Source: Diprion similis (Eukaryota > Arthropoda > Insecta > Hymenoptera > Diprionidae). From it: a stretch of 64,000 bases of DNA. Under the pieces are notes generated by a model that made no database searches, was not told the DNA's origin, and saw only the letters and a list, made by a program, of their open reading frames with translations. Shown piece by piece: positions 37,307-49,300 of the stretch (position 1 is the stretch's first letter; each line of letters opens with the position of its first letter). Location of the stretch: the NCBI RefSeq assembly GCF_021155765.1, contig NC_060114.1, positions 13,959,501 through 14,023,500 of the forward strand. Reading direction: 5' to 3'. The translations under genes and the position numbers were made by a program.

Positions 37307-40300
37307 TTAGTATACTGAACTGTACTCGAGATCGTGGCCGGTGTACTGAGGGGGTCCCGGGGGTGGAGGCTGGGGGCTGTACTGCTGCTGGGAGGCGTCC
37401 GACGCCCGGCGTCGCAACGCCGCGATGCTATGAGCGCCCCGCCAGTCGGTTGCCTCGCCGCTTCCGTCCGTACCGACGCAGGATACTCCACCGCCGGAAG
37501 CTGCCCCCGGGGAACCCTGACCGCAGTTTAAACCGGGACCCAAGCTGCCCGGTTGACCACCGCCGACCGACGAACTCCCAGGTGGGGAACCTCGGGACGC
37601 CGAGACGTGAACACCCCCTGTAATCAATGCGAATGATCCAAGGGTTAGTGAGGGTGGGTGACGGTTCCGTTTCAGAGGATGCTGCAGTCGATATTTTGGC
37701 TGGAATTTCATGAGCAGCAAAAATTAGTAGAGCAGAAGCGTTGAACACCATCCAAGCATTCTGATTGGTTGAATAATCTAACCTAACCTAACCTTAGTTG
37801 ACCAATCGGAGTGCTTGGATGGTGGGAAATGCTGCTGCTGCTGCTGCTGCTACTGCTGTTACTAGTTTTTGCATCTCGTGAAATTCTAGTCTTACAGGCT
37901 AAGTTGAATGTCATTTGTTTTTACTGTCACCTGAGCTTGCGCAACATTAAGGTGTTATAAAGACCCGTTGTACACCTCAAAAACGCGGGGATACAAATCT
38001 CCTATACCGTTCAAGCGATCAGAGTGAAACTTTGGCAGTTAATGCCTTATTTTGGCAAAAAGTGGAGCGTCTTATTACTTTTTTAAAATTCTGAAAAAAA
38101 ATTTTACAGATTGGTTACCACTCACAGAAATTGGCCAAATTTTCACAGTTGCACTGAATGGATCGACCTATTGGGTATGACGCCACTCGGCGGTAATGAA
38201 ACACACATTTTTAGCCCAGTCCCATGAGATTTTATGGTGAAACGACGAAATGGCAGCTGATCTGGTTTTTGATTACGAAGATCACCGAAATCTCATTTTG
38301 GCGACATTTGTTACCGACATTACTCGCATGTCGGTAATGTATGCGTGTAATGTCGGTAAAAAATTACCGGCATGCATGAAAGGTCGGTAACAAATGTCGC
38401 CAAAATGAGATTTCGGTGTTCTTCGTAATCGAAAACTAGATTAGTTGCCATTTCGTCATTTCACCATAAAATCTCATGGGACTGGGCTCAAAATGTGTGT
38501 TTCATCACCGCCGAGTGGCATCATACCGAATAGTTTAAACGACCAATTTGAACACCAAATTTCTTACAGTGACGTTAGGTACAACGATCTTTTTGAAAAT
38601 GTGAAAATCCCACATGATTAGATTTAATAAACGAAAGCTTTGGGTATCGACACTACGCTTCAAATTGCTTCAAAATTGTTGAAAAACACTGATTCATGCA
38701 AGAACAAAAAAAAGTTCACTTTCCATACCACCTGCTAACTTTCAAAAAAGAAAAAAATTTCTTTTCATCACCGCTGTATTCTTGGAATTAAAGCGGATAA
38801 AATGAATATTATACCCGGTAGTATAAAACAGCAAAGCAGAAGGAGCTGAGAAACATCGTACAAAGGCGACTAGCTACCTGGGTCAGCTTTTAGAGCTTCT
38901 CTTAAAAAGCAAAAAGAAGACATGAGCTGAGAAAAAACGATGAAAAAAAAGGGAAAACCGATTCATCCGTACGCCGCATGCAGGACGATCTCCGCGAAGT
39001 CGTATCCTGTATAAACAACGTGTAAAAACGACGCGTATATCCAGGAACATCCCACTTCGCGTGTCCAGGAAGCTTAGGTAGCTCTTGAGGATGCATATCT
39101 ACTCCACACTTGCAGCGTCTCTAGCGACGGCTGCGCTTATGGGGTTTTAGGAAGGGTTGATTATGCGGCTCTGCACTACGGCAGCAACAGCAGCAGTCGT
39201 AAACACCTTGTGGGGGCGATCGGGCCCACCGGCGTTGAATGGGCCCGTGAAAATGATTTTATGATGCTCGCGGTAGCCGAAGGCAACCCGCCGGCACGAT
39301 ACCGCAGGCCTACGCTCATCTGTTTCGGGCCCCATAAGCCCCATAACGCTATGTACAAAAAATAGACTCGAAATTGCAATTTTTGGATATCAAAATTTTA
39401 TTTTCACAATCGTTGGGGGGTTTTTAGTGGTCTTCATCCGGAAATCAAGCAGATTCCGAAGCAGCCTCAGCTGCCATCTTGATTTTATCGATCGAAGATA
39501 AAAAATTGTCAACAACGAAGTGGTAGAGAATTTAATCTTTTATGGGGTTGGTTGTGACGATTTTTAGTCAAAATTTAAAAATGACCGAGTTGTTTGACAA
39601 CGAAAAATTAAAGCATAAATTCCAGATGGTGGCCGAAGATACTGCATCGAAATTCTGGATTTTTTTTGTATCCAACAAGTTTCACCCAACCAGAACCACG
39701 TGACGATACCTTCCCTGGTGGATATTAGTCACTCATGGACTTCCGTGACTCAACTTCTCGCGATTTTAATGAATAAGAATATACCGAAAGAGCTGCAGGC
39801 GCGATTCTCACAAGATTGTATAAATGAATAGTCCGCGCTTTTGCTAGTTTCTTGGAATTCCGAAATTCAATTGGGACCCGGACAATAGAAGTTTCTTTTT
39901 GCCGTGTGGATGGATTTTTACACAATTTCTGTTTACCCTTGCCCAATCTTTTTCAATTTGGCTTTTGAAAGGACGGCGATGATTTCTTTTACGTCAAGAC
40001 GAAGACAATTAACCGTATACCTAAGTTCTTACACCACGGATAACGTACAGTTTTTGTCTCTGTCATGTTCAGGATTACAAATTGACAAGTCAGAATTTTT
40101 ACGGGTATTGTATTTTTTCTTTTTCTAGGAAATATTGAATTCCAACGATAGTTGACTATTTTTTTTCACTCCCGTATCTGCCTTTCAGAATATTTTGCAA
40201 AGATTGAAATTCAGATCACTTTTCAGCTTTCATGTACCGAGTACCGACGTACCAAAATTTTATCTCGGATGAGAAATTTCTATTTATTTGTGTGAAACGG

Positions 40301-43300
40301 AGCAATACTATGTGATTTTTAATTCAAATTTATATGTTGAAATTGCACAATTTCCGGAGCTTTTGGTTATGAAAGCTACCAAACATTTTCTAATTGTAAG
40401 TTTTGTAAGAAAAGATCAGGGAATTCTGGATTTTTTAAATTTTATTCGAGTAAAATTTTTACTTTTCTGTTTCAGTCATCTTGATATCAGTTGTGGACAC
40501 ATTCATCCCTTATACACGGAAATCATGTTCCCGGGTGCGTCGATCATCTACGTAAGTTCAAATTTTCAAACAATGAATTATATTGACAAGTTTTTAAAAC
40601 AATTAAATCGAAAACTTGTTCAAAGTTGGATTTTATTAATTGCGAATTAGGTAATTGAACCAATTGAAAGTCGAATTAAAAAATTCCCATAAATCGTACA
40701 CCTGGGAAAATAGATTATGAAACGGCTAACTTTTTACGAAAAGTCGGTTACGTTGGCCACTACGGGCTGAATCTGCATTGCCGACGTAACTGACTGGTCG
40801 AAAAATTTTGCTATCCCGAAATGCCTGAACCTTCGGACTAACTTGTTTTCAATGCGAAACAAAATGCGAGTTCGATTCTATACAAATCACGTGGCAACGA
40901 CTCCCAATCACTCACGTCGACCGCATCGCCAGTCATTGTCACACAATTCGTATAGAATGAAACTCGCGTTTTATTTCGGACCGAAAACAAGTTAGCCGAA
41001 AGCTTAAAGCATTATTGAATATTACTGTACAGTGACCTGCAAAAAATGTTGCATTTATAGTTACATCATAGACTGCATAATGCCGTGAAGTCTACAAATC
41101 GAATGACGAGCAAGCGGGCGAGTAAAATGAAAGATTTCATAGGTATGGATCAGAAATGCAGGTAGACCGGCATGTCTTATGCTTATTTACGTATGAACGT
41201 CGGTTCGTATGTATAATAACTCGAAGTGCCGACTACCGTGGTTGCCTGCCTGCCTGCCTGCCTGCCTTGCTGCCTGCCTGCCTATACTCGGCACTTTGAA
41301 ATGTCTTAATTCACACCTCATAGAGTCTTGTTTGCATCGGTAGAGAGTCGATACAATCGGCGCAAGGAACCGGGAACGAGCGCTCGGAATATTTCCCCGC
41401 GTCTCGTCGCGTTGCTTCGGTTTGCCCGGTCGTCTCATCGTCCAGGGAGTGCTAATCATCGTTGAAAAACGAAAAATAAGACCCGCTCTAAAAACTGTTT
41501 GCTCACCGAGTTACCGAGCGCTGCGTAAAGGCGGGTGCCACGTCTCGCACCGATCCTCGTCTCGCCTCGCCTCGCCTCTCACCCTCCCACTTTCCACCAT
41601 CTTCTTACACGTACTTCCTCACCTTGCGTGCACATATCTATAAGCCTCGACTATACTTTCCTAACCTCTTCATCACGCGCTTATGTATAATGCTTGTGCC
41701 TATTTGCTTATATCTGCAGCGCTTTTGCTTTCGCTTCTGTGCGACACGGTGTGTTAGACGATTTAAAACGTTGCTGTCGCGCGACCGTACCGTTTCGTTA
41801 TTTAGCTCCGATTCGAACCTCTGAATCCACGGGGAACCCCCAATCATCCTTACAAGATTGCGCTCGCGGAGTTCTCACCTGAGTTTCATTCTGGACAAAA
41901 TCCGTTATTGGACAAATTTGAAATGACACTCTGATTTTAACACTTATAATTACGTAGATTAATTATTTTGAGGGCAGATCATTTTACAGATTTAATTATG
42001 ATAGAAATTTACCCTATAAATTATCTCTTGATCGCTTTTTATGAAATGTAATAGGTAGCAAGCGTTCATGTAGGATCGAAAATTCGAGAGACTGTAAGTG
42101 ACCGAGTTCACTATAATTGATTCGGTTTTATTGGAAAGGATTTTTAATTGTCACGGTCAAATTGTTCGTGCATCATGCAAATACGTATTATACATACGGT
42201 ATATGTATGTATATATGTATATGTGTATACTTGTAGGTGTCCATGCACATTGCACACTCTAACGAGTGGTAATTGGTACGATACCTCTGTCTCATGACAT
42301 GTGATGTACGTGTACTATATATATATATACACCACATATCGCATCTATTACAGTTTACGTATATATATATATATATATATATATACACAAGTATACGAAT
42401 GTCAGCACAGTTTTACAGGCCGTTTTACATTCCCGAGTCCTTGTTTCCGATAAAAAAAAATACGTTGGTTGGAAATTTGAAATTTTTCTCAATCTAGATT
42501 TTGTTTGATTTCTGAAACTAAGGATAATTATATTAACTATTAATTTGTATGTTAGGCACATGCGGTAATTAATATAGACTTGTAGAATAGCGAAGAAAGG
42601 AAAGTATTTTTGAAAAAGTAACTCGTCACATTCTACTATAATTGATCAACAAATTTTGATGTACCATTCCAATCGAGTCAGGATTTTTGGGAAATGCATG
42701 TTGATTTTACCGGGGCCAAAGGAGCTAGTTATTTTTTTTTTTTTCAGCTGTATATACATGCAGGTGTATAATCGAATGATAAGTAAATATTTACAGTCGA
42801 TATTTGTATTACAACATAATATTAAGAATGGCAACGTTGCAATTGCCCGGTAAATATATATATATACCAATCACGTCTAGATGAATGTATATATATTTTT
42901 TTAGATCCTTTCAAGGAATCTTCTGCACGTCGGTATTCATACACGTCGTCATCCTTGAATCGATTGGTACGGTGTGTAGATTTTTTTTTTTTGTTTTCGT
43001 TTTCGTCAGTGAATGATTGTAACGGGTCTCTGATCAATTGCCCAACTCATTTTCAATTTCGAATTTGTGTTAGAGGCGTTGTTGGTTGCATACAGCGTGT
43101 AGGTATGCAAATGCGTGCATACACCGCATATATATCTATATATATATACCTACTGCGGTTATGTAAAATTTTTGAGAAAAAAAATGCAACAATGTGTGTA
43201 TATATATATATATATATATACATATATATCTATACGACATATGTATCTTTATGTATGGATATATATGATGTGTACATATGCTGGAGTATATGAAGCGCGC

Positions 43301-46300
43301 GAGAGAATCTTTGAGTGGTGATTTGAGAATTCGAGAGTTCAAGAATTTGAGACAGAAACGTAAAGTTGGGTCCGTATGTTTGCACAGTCAGACCTCAAGG
43401 CGATCGCACCTAGGTGCGAGGTCTCTCCGGCTGTGTGCTTACCATTACGCCGCGGTGTAGCCAACCCCCCCCCCCCCCCCTCTCTCTCTCTCTTTCTCTC
43501 TCTGTATCTTCCCCCTTGCCCCCTTGACTCGGCAGTTAAGATTTTTCACGTTTTGCTTCGCTGTACGACTTTAGCTCAGGTCGAGATGGAGATATTGGGC
43601 CTTATAGATGTACCAAGGCAAAGTATGAAGGACGGTAGAAAGTTTGATGAATAATGAAGAAAATGGAATTGAAAGAAATAGTTGACGATTAGTAAGAAAA
43701 ACGATGAAACTGGGAAATTGATGGTTTTTGTTTTCCAGAAAGTAGGTACGTGGTTGTAGGTAAATTTTCTAACTCGAAACCTTGTTGGATAGCTATTGTT
43801 TCAATGTTATTCATTTAAAATGACGAACGTTCGTAGATAGAGATATGAACGTGTACAAAACGATTTAATTTCCTCAAGTTCTCGACTTTCGGAACTTATA
43901 ATCAATCGAAAATCAAACGAATGCTTTAAATCTATTCATCTCCATTGGGTGCTGGCTTCTTTTGCTAGAATTAGCTATGCAAATTATCAATGCTTGCAGT
44001 TGATAATTCGTTTATTATCCAGCGATAATTCACGTCTTATGATTCCATAGTAGAATTTTCGAAAAATGAAAACGAAAAGCTTGAGACAAAAAGTCGATTA
44101 ACAGTAAACGATAATGGAGAGAAATTCAACCTTCCACAAAGAAGCGAGCGAATGGTACCGAAAGGGCCAGTGCAGTGCAAATTTCGCTGAACATGGCGAA
44201 GTTTCTTACGCAAATACCTGTTACTTGTTGTTATTAAAATTAAGGTGGATATACCTACCAAGGGAGTTTAGACCGTAGCTAGCCTGGTAGACCGTTTGCG
44301 ACGGACTGCTTATTGGGAGACCAGCGTTGCCCAGACCGAGCGACGTGCCCAGACCACCGCCGCCTTGTTGGCCTAGCTGACCCAGACTTTGGCCAAAACC
44401 GCCCATCCCCATCCCGCTTTGACCCAGCTGCCCGAGTCCTGCGGGAAATCAGTGATCGTTGTAGTTATTGCCATTGGCCTAGGCGCGGCGATGCCCCTTT
44501 TTCGTTTGATTGTTCTTAGTATTTATTACGTTTTTTTGGCAATATATTTCATTTTACCAGTTTCTTTTTTGGACGTACACTTGTCCGCAGTGATTCTGAG
44601 ACGGCTAAGTTCTTGGACAAGTCGGTTACGATCGTTCTGGAAAATTAACTCGCAGCGCCACCGTCGGTCGAATGAGAAACAGGATCAATCTTTGTAAACG
44701 TAACACAACCCATGGCCGTAGACTCTAACCCGATAGTAAATAATTTGACTGTCACGGGTTATGTTATGTTTAAAACATTGCCAACGTGATCGATTTGTCG
44801 AAAAAAATTATCTGTCTCAGAATCGGTGTGGACAAGTGTACTGTTTCTAAGTGAATTAAGATTAATGCTCTGCGATTAATCGATTCATGGTTTTTCCGAT
44901 TAATCGATTTATCGGAAAATCGTTAAGCAAAATCATCGATTAATCGATTAATCGCACAGAACTAATTAAGACGGGATGCATATTTGTAGGAATGGGATAA
45001 ATCGGAGATGCGGACATCGACTCGTGGTTTGGACTTAATGAGTTGGTTTTTTGTGTTTTTACTGACCCGGGCCCATTCCCCATCGATCCGTAGGTGCGTG
45101 GAACATCCCGGTGGCCCCGCAGAGTTCGGCAGAACTCATCGCCCCGAATGGCGGCAGTCCGTGGGACGGCAGCAACGATCCTGGTGACCTGAAGACGTTC
45201 GTGGTTTTCTTTCGTTTCTTCCATTTTGCCCGACGGTTTTGAAACCATACCTGAAAACACCGTTAAATAGTAGGCTTTCACTTTTTTTAGTTTTTATTTT
45301 TTATTGTTTTTTTTTTTATCATTGTCAGTCGATACTCGGTAACAATCCTAAGTTTTAATTCTTCACGCTTTGCTTATATTTGAGACTTTGATCTATCAAG
45401 CTTGATAGTAGATTCAAGTTTTAAATGAAGTAATAATGACAAGTGAATAAAATTTGGTAAGCTAACGAAATGGTGAACTTGAGGTTACACGTGAGTAACT
45501 GTACCAAACACCATGATGTCTCACTGATTAACACTCATCAGTCACTGTACCAAAACTCAGCGATAGCGGAAATTCAAGATCGATCAGAACTTTGGGTAGA
45601 TAATTATTCGGATTGCAGTGAAGGCGGAATTAGTGGGTGATTCATAAACTGTTGTTCAAAAGTAGTTTCAGACCTGACGAACATGCGTTTTAACGAGAAA
45701 TCGTACAACAGTTGAGAGTCCTGATGTTCAAGGGTTTTGAATTCAACCATTCTCGAGTCAGTGGTTGCAATTGTATAATATTAGATATAGAACGGAAGTG
45801 AACGAAGAAAACGGAAATCTCAACGTGTCGCTTGGTATTGAGCGTTTCTGTCGAGAACTTTTTCTCTCGAAATCTAAACGAAGATTTGCTATATACGGTG
45901 GCATTCCACCATGATATTCGTTTTCACGTTATACGTAGATATAGGTACAAATATCGATATGCATACACTAGCGGGTGTAATATGCGGTTGTAAATAATAG
46001 ATGATGTATCGGGTGTGCGGCGGTGGCGAAGCCGCGGTTGATTTCGGCCACCCCGAACCACCCTCGACCCCTGAAAGCCGGCGGACTTGATTTATTGATA
46101 TCGCATGCAAAGCCGGTCTACGTTCTCCGAGAACCCCATCCCCCATATCGGCGACACCATTGGTCTGAACAAAACGTTGGCTGACCAAGTCTGGACCCGA
46201 CATACTAGACGTGAACTTACGTCGATGAGTGGTGCAATCAGACATGAGAAGAGCGGAAAGGGTGGCTGAAAACCCATATCGCAGATTCCGCAGGGTGGCG

Positions 46301-49300
46301 AGTTACTTCCGAGGCAGTTCTGCTACTGCAGGAATGGACAGTTTCGCTCGTATGTAAAGTCGTAAATTAGTACCACAGCACGGCATTACCACCGGCTAAG
46401 GTTGGTATATATGTTTGGGGGGGTTGCGATAGGATTACCCACGGCTAATTGGATATATGGGAACCGACGCTGTATCCCGTTGAACCGTTCACTTCCGCCG
46501 TCGACATCCCTGCTCGTATCCCTGGGCTATTCTTTACACCATTCGTTGTGTGAACGACCATCTTCGAGGAAGTTGTGACGATGTACTGAAATTTTTCTAA
46601 GGGTGTTACTCGTATCTATACAATTTGTGAAATTTACCCTTTTCGGTGAGTCGGCAATTTTTCTAAATGCTCGATGAAGTGTTTGAAGTTTGATCTTAAC
46701 ACCAGAAATACTGTCACGTTTAGAACTGATTTGGTAATGGCGTTTCAAACAGGCTAGTGATGGATTGGATACCGAATCTTGACATTTGTAGCCGGAATCT
46801 TAAAAAAATGGTCGGTATTGAATAACTTTACATTAGGTTGTAGGTACTAACAAGTAAAGTTACTCTGACTGAGAAAGAGTTTACGAAATTCATTCTCCAC
46901 GTGTGTCTTTATTCTATGTCTTAAGAGTGTTCTGGATCGAACGTATCCAAAAAACAATTCCGAAACTAACGTTTGGTAGTAGAAACGGTAGGAGAACAGA
47001 TTCTCATCTCTCTCTATCTAACCATCAGTATGAGTTAATGAAATAAATTTTTTGGAACAAGCTGAATGATTTCGCTTAGCTAGCCTCACTATAACTGTGT
47101 TCGGAAGTTGTCCAATTCAACCAGTTTCAATCGAATTTAACCTTTCCGGTTCACCGTATACGCAAAGATTCATTAAGGGTTGTTTTTTCTTCCTTCTCTT
47201 TTTCTCTCCCCTTCATGCGGACCTGCTGACTTTTAGGAAGTGATATTGTGGCGGGCGGGGGTCAGGGGTCGACTGGGAACGACCGAGCGGTTAGTCTTGC
47301 GTATTAGGATGCGTGAGGCGCGATCCCGCACCCCAGCAGCTAGGCACCCTGGGGTTCCTTCTTTCTCTCACCCGCCCGATCCGCCTGCCTTCTACTCTCT
47401 CTCTCTCTCTTTCCCTCTTTCTCTCTGGCCGCCACCTCTACCGCAGAGCAGGGTGGGTGCGGTTGCACTGATTTCACGCGCGAACACCGACTAAAAGCCA
47501 ACGCGTTGTGTACCTACAACCCCGAAGTTATCCGCCTCGTGAACAACCTAATGGAAAGGAGCGGAAGGCGGGGTGGCGTGGCTCAATTGATCGAGAAGCT
47601 TCTTGCCGCTTTTTACTCCCAACTTCTCTTTACCCTCTATACTCAAATGCGGAGTCACCTGATCGTGTTCCATTTTTCGAATCCAAACATCTGATACCTG
47701 GAACGAATGCAACCGATTGTTTTATGCCAATTCTGAAGCCTGTACACCACCTAGGGTACATCTTTTTCCTCTCAGCTATAATCAATGGCCGTCAATGAGA
47801 TTGACCATCGGTTAGACGCAGTTGAACGTGATCGACAACTTTGGAACTACCCAGGTGGGTCTGGGTCCGAGGACTCCAGTAACTTTGTCTGTAGGTACAA
47901 CCGGGTGTGTATCGATTCGGGCGTAGGTTGAGGCGCGCACCTTTCGATGACTAACGACGTTGTACCCGAGAAGGGTACAACCCTGCGGATCCCGATCTTC
48001 CCTCGGGTCCAAAATACAAGGTATGTCTGTGCACGAATATACGTGTATATTGAGTCAATTACGAATATTGCTTTTTAAAAATTGATCAATCATCCACCGA
48101 TTAGGCCAGCGCACGCGTCGATTGGACAGCTGCGTCTGCCAGCCAGCCGCACTTGGAAAGGTGAAACACCTGGACTAAAATCACTGCCACATCGCTTTTG
48201 GGATCTCGGACGAAACTGTTTATAACCTCTCTCGCGTTTTTTCTATTCATTTTTCGATAGGACGCCGAGGAGAGAGACGCGAGCTTTCCAAGCAATCGCT
48301 TAACGGATTCGAGTAGGATAAGTTTAGACGGTTACCTCGAACGTTGGGGAGGATCGAGGCTGCTCGCGGCCCATGTCGAGAAGGGAGAAACGGCAGAGGC
48401 GAATGGGGGGAGGGACTCGTAAAGGAGGTTCAGCGGGCGTTGATATAAATTGATCGAGCCATCAACGCAAGCGGGAGGATCTGGAGCTCGGCACCCTCGG
48501 GAGATATACGACCATATATACCTGTGTTGGTGCGGGATACCGAAAGTCCGCTTTTGTATGGGATCGAAATCGGGTTTCGGAATGGGACCTTCTGCTGGAC
48601 CGGATTCGCAGGAGGTCTATGATCGAAAATTTTCACATTTACAGAGTAATTAGGTATTCTGGAGTCTCGGTTTTAGTCTAATTGGAATCAGGTGAACAGA
48701 CTGCATCGAGTGTTTCAACAGGATATTTCAGCTTCGTGGTATTTTCATGGAAATTTAATACTTTGCAATTGCACTGCGAGACAAAGGATCATCACCACAG
48801 CGGTTTTTCAACTTCGAAGAATCCACATGATAGACACATACAAGGATTGGAGTGTAGGTACTTGACCACGTACGTATGAAGCGACCCTCGACTCCATTGA
48901 TTCTGATAGTACGTGTTAAAATATTTGATCAAAGTCCTTTGATCTCTTTCACAGTCCAGTCGGTAAAATTTTATGCCCGGAAATTGAACTTTTTTTCTAA
49001 CACACGATTGTTGCTGCTTTTTTATAAATAAATTTTCCGGCGGTATGCAGCCAAGCGAACAAAGCAAAGGGTGCGAATCACGCGACGCCCACCGACTCTC
49101 GTGGTCTGATTGATGATGGCAGGCGGGAGATCTTCGAGGGGGGGGGGGAGGGGGGAGAGGAGGCGGTGAGGTACTGGCCGAGGCGCATTACCCAGACCAC
49201 CCCCGGGGACTCCCGGGGTCTCGCGAAACTCTCCCTGGAACCATACTATATCCTGCAGGACCTTCCAAGATAAGGAAGGATAAATAGCTGTCCAAATTAA

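Larger units (their letters stand above)
37618..44258. other. otp intron 4 with several palindromic elements
   Basis: A 6.6 kb intron with a hairpin element (37697-37892), a 366-bp palindrome (38168-38533), a MITE copy (40831-41002), a CTGC microsatellite, (TA)n tracts and a C-run plus (CT)n tract. A GC-rich island lies at 39150-39345. No exon is supported. Confidence 0.6.
44439..45066. other. otp intron 3 filled by two repeat elements
   Basis: This 628-bp intron (minus strand) contains a 267-bp inverted-repeat element (44575-44841) and a copy of the GATTAATCGAT palindrome (44861-44969), leaving little unique sequence. Confidence 0.6.

Noticed and set aside
43386..43425. GACCTC...GAGGTC hairpin with perfect TCGCACCTAGGTGCGA core
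   Set aside because: A short isolated palindrome with no second copy in the window and no RNA-gene signature, so not called as a feature.
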